Origin: Ananas comosus
Taxonomy: Eukaryota; Streptophyta; Magnoliopsida; Poales; Bromeliaceae
Assembly: GCF_001540865.1 (NCBI RefSeq)
Contig: NC_033623.1
Span: 3,854,541-3,918,540 of the forward strand
Direction: 5' to 3'
Length of the DNA: 64,000 nt
The position numbers and the translations under genes are program-made. A model generated the notes under the pieces. That model was given only the letters and a program-made list of their open reading frames with translations, was not told the origin of the DNA and did no database searches. Below, piece after piece: positions 45,419 to 58,405 of this stretch (the stretch's first letter is position 1; each line of letters opens with the position of its first letter).

Positions 45419-48400
45419 ATGTCACGTTTCGTGACTTCGACACTGATATATGTTCGAGAGCTCGTCGCCCACCCGGGTACCTATTTAGTCTCCGACGGCA
45501 CCCCGTACCGCAGAAGAGACTTTAGTAAGTCATGAAGCAATACGATTATATACTCGTGTGTGTGCGAGCTGCGCTCCACGACGCCTAAAGGTGATCCCGC
45601 TCCTGTCCACGAGAGGTCAACGGTTGCATAGCAAGTTCCAAAGCAGCAACAGACCTCGATAATAGATCTTGAAACAGACGGACGACTTCGAGGGACAATT
45701 TTCTGGCTGATAGTTTGCTGCACAATCTAAACGCGGTCCGATTTGTGGCGCGTGGTATATTAGATAATGACACCTAAAAAACAACGTATTCAATGTCGTA
45801 GTCAAGTCTGACCAGGTCATAGCCTCAAGCATCCCTTCGTGCGTATGATTAATACAAACAAGAGAATAATGAAACCACTAATGATGATGAACACGTAGAT
45901 CCAAATGGATACAGATAACAAGAGTGCCATTACGGCAAGTTCACGTAGTCGCTGAGGAGAAGGAATTGCTTGATCCAAAGCGGCAATCTGAGGCCACACT
46001 CAAATCGCTCGACGGCCCCCAACAATCCGGAACAGTCTGAACACTACTGATTGGGAAAAAGTGTGGCTCTCAGTCATCCTCAGCGATACTGAGCGTTAAC
46101 ACGAATCTAAGGTTCTGAGATATCTATCGGGACGTAGACATGTAGTTAGAGGTGCGCGTGATTAACCAGAGGATAAGTAGAATTGTCAAATGATCGTAAA
46201 GATATAGCGTGAGGGGGGGTATTGTGAGGGTAGAGCTAGTGGTAAAGTGAGCGGTTGGGATTATGTCGCGTAGATTTTACGTCCTTGAAAGGCCAGTAGA
46301 ATCAGAGTCCACAGATGAGTGAATGGTGGAGTAGTCCATGCCGAATAAGGGTATAATACTAGCTTCGCATAATTCATTTAGATGTTCAAAGGACATGAAC
46401 AATTCCAATTAAATTTCTAGAGCTATGTACACATGAGAACTCAATCACGACAATAAATATACATATGCCGTTTACCTAATGAGCTTAGGAGTAGGAAATT
46501 CTGAGGATGAAAAGCCCCACCCTAAAAAGCTACTCCAACTTCCCGGCAAGAATGACCAATGATAGAACACTAATAACACGGCGCGCGCTACCTAGTTATG
46601 TGATAAAGCACCTTTCTCGACGGCGATGTTACATCGACGAAAACCTACGGCTGTCGAAACGATATTCCGCTGTATACATGACGCGGACGCGATCGAACTC
46701 CACGCCGAACCTTATCCACGTACGGCTCAAGATCTACGAGTGAGAGGAGAATTATAAATTAAAGAATATGACAACCTGAGTGAACTTAAGTTGATAAGCA
46801 TTGCATTGGTAGGGGGGGGGGGGGGGGTTAGGTGCACGGGCATTCCTCAATCCACCACCTAGCTCCTTAACACGCAACTAAAAAAAAATAAAAAGAAGTA
46901 AGAGAGTAAATGAAGAGAGAAGTAAAACAGAGGATATTAGAAGGCGCCTCGCTATAGTAAGAAGAGTTTTTAGGCGCGCGAAGAACTATATAGAAACATA
47001 ACCGAGTAGGACTCCAGATAAGACGTAGGAATGCGTTATATCCTGGCCGCGAGAGAGCGCGTGCACGTATACCGGTCTTCGTGTTACCTAACACTCGGCG
47101 ACAGAAGTGTGTGGATAGCACGCGCACTGATAATGTTGTGTGGTCTGAGAGCTGTGAACTCTTGCAAGCTGAAAGATGGAGAAGGATATAGAGACGAGAG
47201 TTAGAGTGGACGAGGTGTGCCCATTACTCGTGAATTAACTATCACACTTGACCCCGGTAGACGATACGATAAGGAGAGGCTGCGCAGGTTGCGCAGAGTT
47301 CGTTTCGTCTCGGGGCAGAAGAATGACAAAGGCGCGTCCTCGTATCTCAGATCCTCACGAGTCGGCGGGATTGCAGCGAAGTCAATCAGCGGGAGGAGGG
47401 ATAAAGTGACAAAATCATATTATCTCTTCTGCGTAAAGGTCGTAAGTATTGGTATATACCAATCGATATAATAACCGTGAGCTCTCACATGTGAGCAGAA
47501 TGCTTGGATGGCAGGACTTATGGAGCTTCAATCCCATGGATATACAGAGGCAATCGGTGCTCGGCGAAGCTGTATGACGACAGTACCTACAGTGAAAGAG
47601 GGCCACCGTAAGCACCAGGGAACTGGAGCGATCTACAAGCAGACAACACACTCACTCCATATACATGGTGCGAGCGAGCAGGACAATCCCTCTGAAGCAC
47701 GCTGAGACTATTGACAAAAGATAACATTCGAACATCCGTAGGACCTTATTGTGAAGTACTCAGTCTCGGTATAGTGCTGTGTGGCTGCGGCGAGTCGCGC
47801 CAGAATATAACCGTGCGCGAATCTATCTCAGAGATAAAAATAATGAGGTAGGACTCAACAGACACAGCTTCGTCACGCGTTTTGCTCGGAGGCCTCAACG
47901 AGCGCGAAGATCTCATCGCTTTGTCTTCCTGCTCTCCAACGCCCCAAGGTCACCAAAACAATCAGGGCAGGTCAGGAATGAAGCCACTCGAGATGTGCAC
48001 AGTTCTCTCCTCGACGGATATGATAGAACGATAGAGAAATCAACTACCTGACCATTTAGGAATTAGGTGCCACGGAAAATGCTCCGTGATTTTTAGGGGT
48101 GGTGAGGCAAACTACCGCAGAATTTCACAATATAGACCATTTAGCCCAACCCTTCCTGCAAACCGCATGGACCGCAGCATGAGTCGCGCGCAACAGAAGT
48201 TTGGGTATCTGTCCTGAAAAGTTTGACAAAATGTGCCGCTCTTTGGACTATTTGACCATCTTGTCTTGAGTCTGAGCATAAGCAACATCTGGATGCGAGT
48301 TTGGAAGATTATGTCGAGTGCGGAGAAGTATGCAAGATCAATTAAGGCTCAGATAACTCGCCGATACCCTAGCGATAGGTCTGGATGAACGTCTCTGACG

Positions 48401-51400
48401 TACATAAAGTGAGAGTGACAGTATCGTTGGGTGTGACTCGTGAAGTTGCATAGGTAGCCTCAGATGATTGCAACTCGGCGTCGGTCCAACATTCGCTCAA
48501 TTGGCAGAGACCTCGCACAAGCATATCCGAGAGGATGAAGGATTCCCTATGTATAGTATTCCGGGTCTTTACTGCGAGCACTGATCTGTCAATATCACAG
48601 TTTGAGGTACGTGGAGAGCTACTGCGATAATAAGCCTAAGCGAGACATATTATATAAGAGTACTGTCAACGCAGTACGCAATCCACTATACTATCACCCA
48701 GCACCTGTGCTCTCTGGTAAATGCCCAGTTCGACAAAGAGAATCAAGATTCGGTATTGATAATCTTCAACCCATATTCATCATCAGGCATGAGCCTGCAA
48801 CTCGAAGTCTTCGCAAGCATCGTACCTAGAGCCGGCACGTGCACTTAGCATCATTATACCTATTCCAACGATTTATGAAGAATAGTAGACAACAAATAGT
48901 TATACTAACAATGCGTACGCACGTATAGAGTGAACTATCCGGTAATATTCACCAGATGACATTGAGTCCCTTTTCATCTCTGACGAAAACCCTTATACAT
49001 CAGCATAGATGATCTACCAGCGAGGAATCCGAAGGAATACTTACAAGAAAACCAAGCAATGACAGCGCGATTCCTCTGTCATTAAAAAGGACCTCGGATG
49101 AATCGTGATAAGCAACTCGCATTGCAGAACAGTACGGACTACGAAGCTCAGTGGACGTGGATGATGTTACACAGAGCGTACTCCGGGAAAGGATGGGGTG
49201 GCTGCCATATGTAGAGGTAAACAACTCCTCTGGGCTGAATGTGATCACCACTCGCTCACAAAGGGGCATTCCCTTAACATCATAGGTGATGCTTCATAAT
49301 CGGGCCAATCCCCTCAAGTATGTGTAATCGGCGAGTCTACTACGGAGTAATCTCTCGGAAGAATACGGCCAACAGGATGGGGTCAGTATATTAGCAACCA
49401 GCGAGCAATACATGCGCGCTTCCCGGTACAGTAATGACTCGCAGTGCACACGAGTTAGACTCTGGATCATCAACCGTTAGCACCGCGATCAGCAAACGCC
49501 ATCATGTGTGCGGAGGTCACACCAAACTTCAAGCTTCTGTCGACTGGCCTCTTTGCTCGAGTGACGCATTCAAGTCCACGCACAGCAGTATTCGGACGTC
49601 CTGAGTTCTGGTCTGTAAGCTGTTGTGATAGGGATCCAAATTTTGTCAAGCTGCGATATGGGACATCACGTTATAATCGTCTCGGAGAGGAACGCGAACG
49701 TGACCCAAGAGGTTCAGCCTAGCCACTTCTGGTGAACAGATACTTAAGACTGGCTTATAGAGCTGGTGTAGATGAGTGAAGACTGCCTTAAGTTCGGTCA
49801 GGATCAGTTTATCGTCTTGCATGACAGGTCAGGAAAATGGCTCCACGCAAACTTCACGCCATTACAGGACAGATACCCGCAAGCTCCAATTATGCGTAGG
49901 TAATTCTGCATAATCCTTTTAACTCAGCGACAGCATAAGAATTACCCTACCATGGTTGTATCAGCACACAAAACCCAATCCACCGTGCGATGCATCATAT
50001 AGATCACAAATCATTCCCCCATCACGTGAAGGCAAATGATAGAGCTGACATCATCTCTGTCTCAACTCCATCAAAGCCTCCTCTAACAGTCCTTCACTCC
50101 AACCAAAACGAGTCCCTTTCGAGTCAATCGAATGAGGGGTGGAAAGCTTTGCAAAGCCTTCCACAAACGACGTAATACCTGCCCCAGGAAAACTCTACCT
50201 CGAGTCGAGCCGTCGTCGGGGTCGTAGCGGGGAATCCCGAATAGAATCTAATCGTCTTCGGTCCAGGTGGCTACTCCTCGGCCCAGAAATCAGAGCGTGA
50301 AGAAAGCAACCGCCCGTAACCAGAACTCGCAACTTCTGGGTAACTTGGCATGAAAAAAACTTCTTGTCTCTCGTAAAAGTTGTAGCGCGAATCCTCGCAG
50401 TGCGCTTTCGATGCTCGGGCATGCGCTGGCGGAGTATTGATCAAAATGGTGCATCGAGGGAAGAGCTACTGAGCAGGAACTATCTACGAACGGCTTGACA
50501 CCCTGTTCATTCAAATCCATGAATGGCAGTGCATTCTAATGGCAAAGAGCATCACCGTAGAATCTCGATAGGATGCCCGGTGAGCGAGCCAGAAGAAGCT
50601 TGGACTATCGCGTCGGCCTTCACTCGCGTCAACTGGTGGGTAACGCTAGCTGGAGATCGAATCTGGCGGAAGAAGACAGCAAGATCCTGCAGCTCGGGGC
50701 CGATCAGAACGATCGAGTCAGATGCGCGGCAAGTGGATAGTTGGTTCGTTTGAGGTCACTTTATTGCAGCTCGCCGTGGTAACCACGCTATAAGCTAAGA
50801 CCGCGCGCATCCTTCTTCTTTATCAGGAATAACACCGTCGCTCCCCAGACGATACACTGGTCTCACATACCCTTATCATCAGATTCCTGAAGCTTGCGCT
50901 TAGCTCTCTCGCTTTGCGGTGCCCATCCTGTAAGGTACTTCGAATGGTTAGTTGCCGATGGAGCCACATCAATCTACGAGAGCTCAATCTTCCGCTTCGC
51001 GAGTCGATCGTGTGTCCCTTCAACCTCTGGGGAAAACACATCGGAACTCGGGGGCGACTACAGGAATCATCCTCGATCTGGCGCCGCCGGTAGATACCGT
51101 TACAGACAGTCGCCAGAAATGCTACCACACGCGCTCTACTATCATCTGTCGAGCTCTCGCGAAGATATCCCAGGTAGCAAACAACGTACTCCTGCGCCTC
51201 TAAAAGTAAAACTCCTCCTGGCCTGGCCATGAACGTCACCGTCCCTCGCCCACGAATCGATCATAGAGTAGTACCGCTCTAGCCAATCCATACCGAGCAC
51301 GACCGAAGTCCTTTGCAGCCTGCCCTAACACCAACAGGTCTGCGGGCATGATCCGACGAATCCAATTGCACCGAACATGACCAACAACACTCTGCAACCT

Positions 51401-52340
51401 GTAACATATGTCGGGAATATGCACCTCTGTGTGCCTATGACAACGACCTTAACGTCTAGACGTATGCAAACAATGCAATGATGCTCGCTAACTAAGAATG
51501 CGTATGCACGGTATCAAAAGTTACGACCTGCTAATGCCAGAAATCAATAATAACTAGCCGGCCATTCACTTCGGTCGGTGCGTGTAAAAGTCCTCCACCT
51601 GGGCTGTATAGACCCTACACTGCGGAGCTTGCTGCGCCGCTCACCTGACGCGCACAAATCGTCCTCTTGGGCGAAAACTAGAGCTGCGTCCAACGAGACT
51701 GCGAGTCTGCTGTGCTGATGTGATGGATGTGGCAGAGTCTGCACGATGGACAAGCTGATCTGCAGTATCTCGGCTGACCGCAACTTAACACGCTGCCCTG
51801 CTTTTGTCACACTGACGGGGCCGAGTTAGGGTCCCGCGCAGATTAGCACACTACGGGTTGTCCTCGGTGACTGTCTCTGCTGCGAGATCCTCCCAGAAGC
51901 GCTTACGCGCCGAAGACCGACGAGCCCTGAGAGTGGTGATCGGGTTGTGGGTCTCGGCGGACGTGCTATCTGCTCGACGCCTCGAATCATCTGAAAGGGG
52001 CGCTTCCGGCCTGATTCTGCCCACTGCCTGAGTCCCTCGCTTAACGACACCTCACTCTCTCCACCGCATTAAGGCCTGCGGTCTAGGATGCATCCAGGTT
52101 CCTCGACCGTTCTCGCTGCATAAACCTAAAGATGTCGGTCTCAGCCCGTCAAACAGATAAACCCTGTGGTGCCTGGTCTCTGTCCACAAATGGCTACACA
52201 GTTCAGAGTCGAGCAAACTCGCGAATGTACTCGCTGCACTGCCGATCCCCTTGCTGATCCTTCTTAATTCCCTCCTCAAGCGTCTGTCTCGAGTAATTAT
52301 CCTGTTGAGCGATCAGATATCAATTTTCTCTATCTCCTCC
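45419..52340 (-). other. Error-rich copy of the Tekay element (LTR to gag)
   Basis: Starting with TGTCACG-like sequence, the order follows 53048 to about 58850 in the same orientation but with dense indels. Matching points: 46021 with 53955, 47340 with 54890, 49734 with 56406, 50140 with 56790, 51180 with 57750 and 52060 with 58620. Frames in this stretch are broken everywhere, so its short ORFs should not be annotated as genes. Confidence 0.75.
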
Positions 52341-52365
52341 NNNNNNNNNNNNNNNNNNNNNNNNN
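52341..52365. other. Assembly gap, 25 N
   Basis: Exactly 25 N, a fixed-size placeholder. The same length recurs at 62595-62619. Confidence 1.
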
Positions 52366-52387
52366 TGAGAAGGAGAGAGAGAGTCCG

Positions 52388-52910
52388 TACTATACTATCA
52401 TGAGTACGATCGCCCTCGTAATCATAAGTTGTTTTCGATGATAGAGCTTCCGAGATCGACGATCCACGCCATTAAACGTTATCTAGAGCATTTGAAACAT
52501 CTAGAAATCAAATTTTATAATTTTTCGACATCATTTACCTTATGATCAAAAGGTCACAAAATTGACAATTTTTAACGGCCGGTATGAAATACTTGCTAGT
52601 TTAACGGTGCAAAAGAATCCGAATATGTTGAATTTTTGATAGAAAATTCTATTCATTACGTAGATAAAGATCAATAACTCCGATCTTAAATTGAAGGATC
52701 CGATCATCCATTTTTAAGACATCGTTCGATTTTGACCTTTCATTTTATGCCCACTTGATGGACTTTATTTTCGAAAAATTACGAAATTTATTTTCTAGAA
52801 GTTTGAAATACTCTAGATCATATTTAACGGAGTGGATCGTCGATTCGGAAGCTCCATCATCGAAAACAACTTATGAGTACGAAGGGCCCAATACTCATAG
52901 TTGAGCGTAC
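52388..52910. mobile_element. Foldback MITE, complete copy
   Basis: Inverted arms of over 100 bp: 52428-52530 (CATAAGTTGTTTTCGATGAT ... CATCTAGAAA) and the inverse at about 52785-52890. A central region carries TTTTTCGACATCATTTACC. A GA-rich run precedes it. No transposase. The family recurs at 41300-41990, in the noisy arm at 43480-43900, and at 63653-64000. Confidence 0.7.
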
Positions 52911-53042
52911 ATGCAAATGCACGTAACAATTATTTTAATTTATTTTAAATTAATAAAAATTTGCAAATCATATATTTTTTAAAATTTAGAATAAAATATT
53001 TGTAAATTTATATGTTATATTTTATTAGAAAATATCTACAAT
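52911..53042. other. AT-rich left flank of the Tekay insertion
   Basis: Related to 63085-63190, which continues across the point where the Tekay element is inserted here. Confidence 0.6.
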
Positions 53043-53047
53043 ATAAA

Positions 53048-54673
53048 TGTCACGCCCCGGATTACTCGTTTCCCCGGGCACGCCAACAGACCCGCCGTAT
53101 ACATAAAAAATTTTTTCGTACACAAAGCGAAGCTGTAACTGTACCTATAATAATACACACTACAACAAATAGTATAGAGCTGCTAGGAAAAAGAATATGA
53201 GTATATAATAAAAATGGATCAGTACATACACAGTATCCTGGTACAAAAACACTCGCTCCAGTGAGGTGTAACATCAGTATGTAATGAATCAAAAACTAGA
53301 ACGACCTGTAGCTGGTACTCCACTAGCTCTGGCTCGCCTGGTAGGGCTCTAACTCGTGACGCTCTTGCCACGATCAGGATCAGCAGCAGCCGACGACGAT
53401 GGCTCTGCAAAACGAAAAGGAACAACTGGGTGTGAGAACTACTGTAAAAATAAGTAGTCCTCAGTGGGTGTCGCCCTCAACATCATCGGTCTACCCACTA
53501 AGTCTACAGAAGGGAGCTGGGATAGTACATAATGCTGGAACAAAATCTACAGTTAAGAACCATTATACTATCATGCTCTAACACTAACAATCTGTAGAAA
53601 ACGTCAATCCTGACCTAATCTCACTCGGGATTGTAACCGTACCCGTCCCAGGGACTGTGAACACACCCGTCCCGCCTGTCGAAGCTAAAGTGACCTCCAC
53701 ACTGAGCAGTCAGTGGATAGCAAGTCCAAACAGGACACCTCGACATCAACGCAGAAGCACTGAGCCCGACTCCGGAGTGGCACTCGTGGGCGCTACCCAA
53801 CCGAGTATGCAAGCGTATCTCTGTCGACCTCAATCAGGCTCTCGCTAGCTATAGTCAAGTATACCAGGTCCAACTGGTCTAACAACCAACGAGTCACGTG
53901 CCCTCGGCAAAATCTGATGCCAAAGCGGCAATCTGAGTCCACCGTCAATCCCGACGGCCCCCAACAATCCGGAACAGTCTGAACACTACTGTAAAAGTAG
54001 GCTCGGCATCCCAGCACGAGCGTAACAGCAATCTACACTATCTGGGGTATCCACCACGCTGATACTGCGGCGATACCAAATAATAATGGCTCCTAAAGCT
54101 AAATCTGGTAGTGTAAGTATATGACGGGTTATATTCGCGGATTTTCTCCTAAGTCAAATCTAAGTCCACATGTATAATTTATCCACCAATAATACTAGGC
54201 TCCAAATTCAATTTAGATGTCAAAGACATGAACAATCCATAAATTCGAGCTATTACACATGAAATGCATAACACAAAATATACATGCCGTTAACCTAGAC
54301 TTTAGGAGTAGAAATTCGATGATAAACCCACCTCAAAAGCTACTCCAAACTCCGGCAAGAAGCCAAAAGAAACGAAAACACGCGCTCGCCCGGCCTCCCG
54401 ACGGCGCTACTACGACGAACGCACGCTCGAACGACTCCGCTGCATGACGTCGACGTCGATCCGAACTCCACCCGAAGCCTTCTCCACGTACGGCTCAAGA
54501 ACTAGAGAGAGAGGAAATTAAAGAAATGCACACCCTAAGTTAATTAAGTTGATAAGCATGCATAAGGGGGTAGGTGCACGTGGCATTCCATCCACCACCC
54601 TAGCCTTACCAACCAACTAAAAAAATAAAATAAAATAAAATAAATAAATAAAAAATAAAACAAGGATACTACA
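53048..54673 (-). repeat. 3' LTR of the Tekay element
   Basis: Nearly identical to 59810-61475 by eye, with scattered substitutions and a shorter A/T- and G-rich run near the sense start. A CCTCTCTCTCT patch (near 54506-54516) and a TTTTGAG|GTGGGTTT donor-like site (near 54330) are visible on the sense strand. Confidence 0.93.
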
Positions 54674-54692
54674 TCCTCCCCCACTACAAAAG
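54674..54692 (-). promoter_or_regulatory. Polypurine tract of the Tekay element
   Basis: The sense strand reads CTTTTGTAGTGGGGGAGGA directly before the LTR, the expected plus-strand primer. Confidence 0.85.
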
Positions 54693-54719
54693 TTTTATCC
54701 TCGAAACTTAAAACATACC

Positions 54720-55091
54720 TTAGACCAGAGACTCAAACAAGTTGGGGTAGGACTCTCGCATCACTGCCTCTGGCTCCCAAGTCGCCTCCCGCTCCTCGTG
54801 ATTACTCCACTGCACCTTTACATAAGGGATGACCCGATTGCGCAATTCTTTCGTCTCTCGAGCAAGAATGCACAACGGTCGCTCCTCGTATCTCAGATCC
54901 TCACCAGTCTCGAGTTGAGCGAAGTCAATCACGTGAGAGGGATAGAAAACATATTTCCTCAATGCCGAGACGTGGAAGACATCATGAATACTGGCCAGTC
55001 GGGGAGGTAGAGCAATCCTGTAAGCAATCGGTCCAACTCGCTCCAATACCTCAAAAGGGCCTACAAAGCGCGGACTGAGCTTCCCACACAC
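54720..55091 (-). pseudogene. Tekay pol, integrase C-terminus with chromodomain
   Basis: The frame holds the integrase GPY/F-like part (L-S-P-R-F-V-G-P-F-E-V, I-A-Y-R-I-A-L-P, H-D-V-F-H-V-S-A-L-R-K-Y) followed by a chromodomain-like end (V-I-P-Y-V-K-V-Q-W-S-N-H, A-T-W-E-P-E). Chromodomains are thought to steer chromovirus integration to particular chromatin. The stop after L-F-E-S-L-V looks like the natural end of pol. An upstream TAG near 55168 separates it from the rest. Confidence 0.9.
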
Positions 55092-56312
55092 TCCAAATCT
55101 GCGAATCCCTATGGACGGTGAGACTTTGAGAAAAACATGATCTCCAACCTGAAACTCTAAGTCTCGTCTCTAGGTATCGGCGTAGCTCCTCTGGCGGTTC
55201 TGGGCTGTCAAAAGGTCTCATCGAACAACTCTCACCTTTTCCTCAGCCTCAAGCAAGATCTCAAGCCCTAGTGTCTTCCTCTCACCCACATCACTCCAAA
55301 ACAAAGGGGATCGACATCTGCGTCCATACAACGCTTCAAACGGAGCCATCCAGATGCTCGTTTGATAGCTGTTGTTGTACGCAAACTCAGCCAGTTTCAA
55401 ATATCGATACCACCCTCCTCCAAAGCCCATGACGCATGCCCTCAGCATGTCCTCTAAAGTTTGAATGGTCCGCTCTGATTGACCATCTGTCTGTGGGTGA
55501 AACGTCGTGCTGAAATGCAGCTGTGTACCCATGGTTGTCTGAAGACTCCTCCAAAAATGAGAAACAAACCTTGGGTCCCTGTCCGATACAATCGACGTCG
55601 GCACACCATGCAGCCTGACAATCTCATCTAGGTATAGCTACGCGAGCCTCTCTATGGACCAGGTGGTCTGAACTGGTAGGAAGTGAGCAGACCTAGTCAG
55701 TCTGTCCACTATTACCCAAACAGCATCGAAGCCACCCTGTGCTCTCGGTAATCCCACGACGAAGTCCATCGTGATCTGCTCCCACTTCCACTCGGGCACT
55801 GGCAGACTCTGAAGCTTGCCAGCAGGTACCTGATGCTCAGCCTTTACCTGTTGACAAGTCAGACACTGAGCCACAAATCTGCCAATGTCCCTCTTCATCC
55901 CGTTCCACCAGAACTGTACCTTTAAATCCTTATACATCTTGATTCCACCAGGATGAACCGTATAAGGAAAACAATGAGCCTCTCTCAAAATATCCGCTCG
56001 GATATCTGAATCCATAGACACATACAGTCGGTCCCTGTACCGCAGTACTCCCGAACTGTCCATAGTAAAACCCTCAGCCTGTCCCCTATCTAGCTGCTCT
56101 CGAATCCTCGACAAGTACGGATCTCCACTCTGTTTCTCTCGGATCCTATCCAACAGAGTGGGCTGCAAAATCAGAGACATCAGTCTCACAGTAGATCCAG
56201 GGGACACTACCTCGAGTCTCAGCCGTTGCAACTCCTCAAGTAACGGCCTCTGTTGTGTGATCATCAAACTCAAGCTCTGCACTGCCTTCTTGCTCAACGC
56301 ATCTGCCACCAC
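55092..56312 (-). pseudogene. Tekay pol, integrase zinc finger and core
   Basis: The HHCC region (H-C-F-P-Y-T-V-H-P-G, then C-L-T-C-Q-Q-V-K) lies near 55850-55980. The core follows with M-D-F-V-V-G-L-P, S-D-R-D-P-R-F (near 55580) and T-D-G-Q-S-E-R-T (near 55480), carrying the D-D-E residues. A TAG near 55635 splits the core (CAG to TAG would explain it), so integrase is disabled. Confidence 0.9.
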
Positions 56313-56318
56313 ATTCGC

Positions 56319-56855
56319 CTAGTCTGGATGGTACTGAATACTAACGTCGTAGTCCTTCAGTAACTCCAACCACCGGCGCTGCCTCAGGTTCAGCTCCCTC
56401 TGGGTGAACAGATACTTAAGACTCTTATGATTGGTGAAAATCTCGTAGTGCTCGCCATACAGGTAATGCCGCCACAACTTCAACGCAAAGACTACCGCGG
56501 CAAGCTCCAAGTTATGCGTAGGGTAATTCTTCTCATAATCCTTTAACTGCAGCGAAGCATAAGCAATTACCCTACCATGTTGTATCAGCACACAACCCAA
56601 TCCACCGTGCGATGCATCACTATAGATCACAAATCCTTCCCCCATCACTGGAAGGGCAATGATAGGAGCTGACATCAATCTCTGTCTCAACTCATCAAAG
56701 CTCCTCTAACAGTCCTCACTCCAAACAAAACGAGTCCCCTTTCGAGTCAATCGAATGAGGGGTGTGGAAAGCTTTGCAAAGCCTTCCACAAACCGACGGT
56801 AATACCCTGCCAGCCCCAGGAAACTCCTCACCTCAGTCACCGTCGTCGGTCTAGG
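56319..56855 (-). pseudogene. Tekay pol, RNase H
   Basis: [24 protein letters not shown] and [11 protein letters not shown] mark RNase H, though the usual T-D-H-K-S-L reads T-N-H-K-S-L, losing the third acidic residue. A TAG right after Y-H-P-D (near 56320) and one near 56856 bound the frame. Confidence 0.88.
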
Positions 56856-57980
56856 CTAATCCCGAATAGAATCAATCTTCTTCGGGTCCACTGCTACTCC
56901 CTCTGCAGAAATCACATGGCCTAAGAAAGCAACCTCCCGTAACCAGAACTCGCACTTCTTTAACTTGGCATAAAACTTCTTCTCTCGTAAAAGTTGTAGC
57001 ACAATCCTCAAGTGCTCCTCATGCTCGGCATCGCTCCGGGAGTATATCAAAATGTCATCGATGAAGACTACTACAAAACTATCTACGAACGGCTTGAACA
57101 CCCTGTTCATCAAATCCATGAATGCGGCAGGGGCATTCGTCAATCCAAAAGGCATCACCGTAAACTCATAATGCCCGTACCGAGTCCGAAAAACCGTCTT
57201 GGGAACATCCTCGGCCTTCACCCTCAACTGGTGGTAACCTGACTGGAGATCAATCTTCGAGAAGACACAAGATCCTTGCAGCTGATCAAACAGATCATCA
57301 ATGCGCGGCAATGGATACTTGTTCTTGATGGTCACTTTATTCAGCTCCCGGTAATCCACGCATAACCTAAGTGACCCATCCTTCTTCTTTACAAATAACA
57401 CCGGCGCTCCCCAAGACGATACACTGGGTCTCACATACCCCTTATCCATCAGATCCTGAAGCTGCGCCTTTAGCTCTCTCAGCTCTGCCGGTGCCATCCT
57501 GTAAGGTACCTTCGAGATTGGTGTAGTTCCGAGAACCACATCAATCACGAACTCAATCTCCCTCTCCAGGGGCATCGTTGTCAACTCTGGGGGAAACACA
57601 TCTGGAAACTCGCGAACTACAGGAATATCCTCGAGTCTTGGCGCCGCCGTAGATACCTCTACAACAGTCGCCAGAAATGCTACACACCCTCTACTTATCA
57701 TCTGTCGAGCTCTCGCCGAAGATATCCAGGTAGCAAACAACGTACTCCTGCAGCCTCTAAAAGTAAACTCCTCCTGGCCTGGCTCATGGAACGTCACCGT
57801 CCTCGCTCCACAATCGATCATAGCATAGTACCGCTCTAGCCAATCCATACCGAGCACGACGTCGAAGTCCTGCAGCTGCCCTAACACCAACAGGTCTGCG
57901 GGCATGATCCACGAATCCAATTGCACCGAACATGACCAACAACACTCTGCAACCTGTAACATATGGTCGGGAATCTGCAC
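56856..57980 (-). pseudogene. Tekay pol, protease end and reverse transcriptase
   Basis: Protease end ([10 protein letters not shown]) near 57840-57870, then [45 protein letters not shown] and the catalytic F-I-D-D-I-L-I-Y-S (near 57040-57065), ending at a TAG where TGG (Trp) would be expected. RT makes the element cDNA. 374 codons are open without a break, the longest intact part of this copy. Confidence 0.93.
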
Positions 57981-58405
57981 CTCTTGTGCCTATGACAACG
58001 ACCTTAACTCTAGACTATGCAACAATGCAAATGCTCGGCTAACTAAGGAATGCTATGCACCGGTATCAAAAGTGTACGAGCTCTAATGCCAGAAATCAAA
58101 ATAATACCTGCCATCACTCGGTCGGCTGCTGTAAAGTCCTCCACCTGGGCTGTATAGACCCTACCACTCGGAGCTTGCTGTCGCCGCTCACTCTGACGCG
58201 GCACAGACGATCTGTCCTCTTGGCGAAAACTAGGAGCTGCTCCAACAGACTGCGGAGGTCCTGGCTGTGCTGATGTGATGGATGGTGCTAGTGATGCTGC
58301 TCGAGGACAAGCTGATCTCATATTCTCGGGCTGACCGCAACTGTAACACCTGCCCTCTCTTTGCTCACACTGACGGGGCCAGTAGGGTCCCCCGCAGATT
58401 ACACA
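57981..58405 (-). pseudogene. Tekay zinc knuckles and protease active site
   Basis: C-V-I-C...C and C-Y-S-C-G-Q-P-E-N-M-R-S-A-C follow the gag frame after a TAG near 58407. The second knuckle has Asn where His is expected. The protease D-T-G-A lies near 58052-58063 but in a frame with a TAG two codons on, and a one-base shift separates it from the knuckles. Confidence 0.75.

Noticed and set aside
46507..52279. Many short ORFs on both strands (for example 47779-48051, 50823-51239, 51826-52050)
   Set aside because: They lie in the error-rich copy of the Tekay element; frames are broken by artefactual indels and parallel frames of 53-59 kb.
45419..52340. A second, older Tekay insertion
   Set aside because: Considered, but the dense random indels and adjoining 25-N gap fit unpolished read sequence better. 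Not excluded: a true second copy of low read quality.
53219..54017. Several 60-75 codon ORFs in the Tekay LTRs, repeated at 59981-60882
   Set aside because: They occur in both LTRs but change length between copies and lack domains; treated as chance frames.
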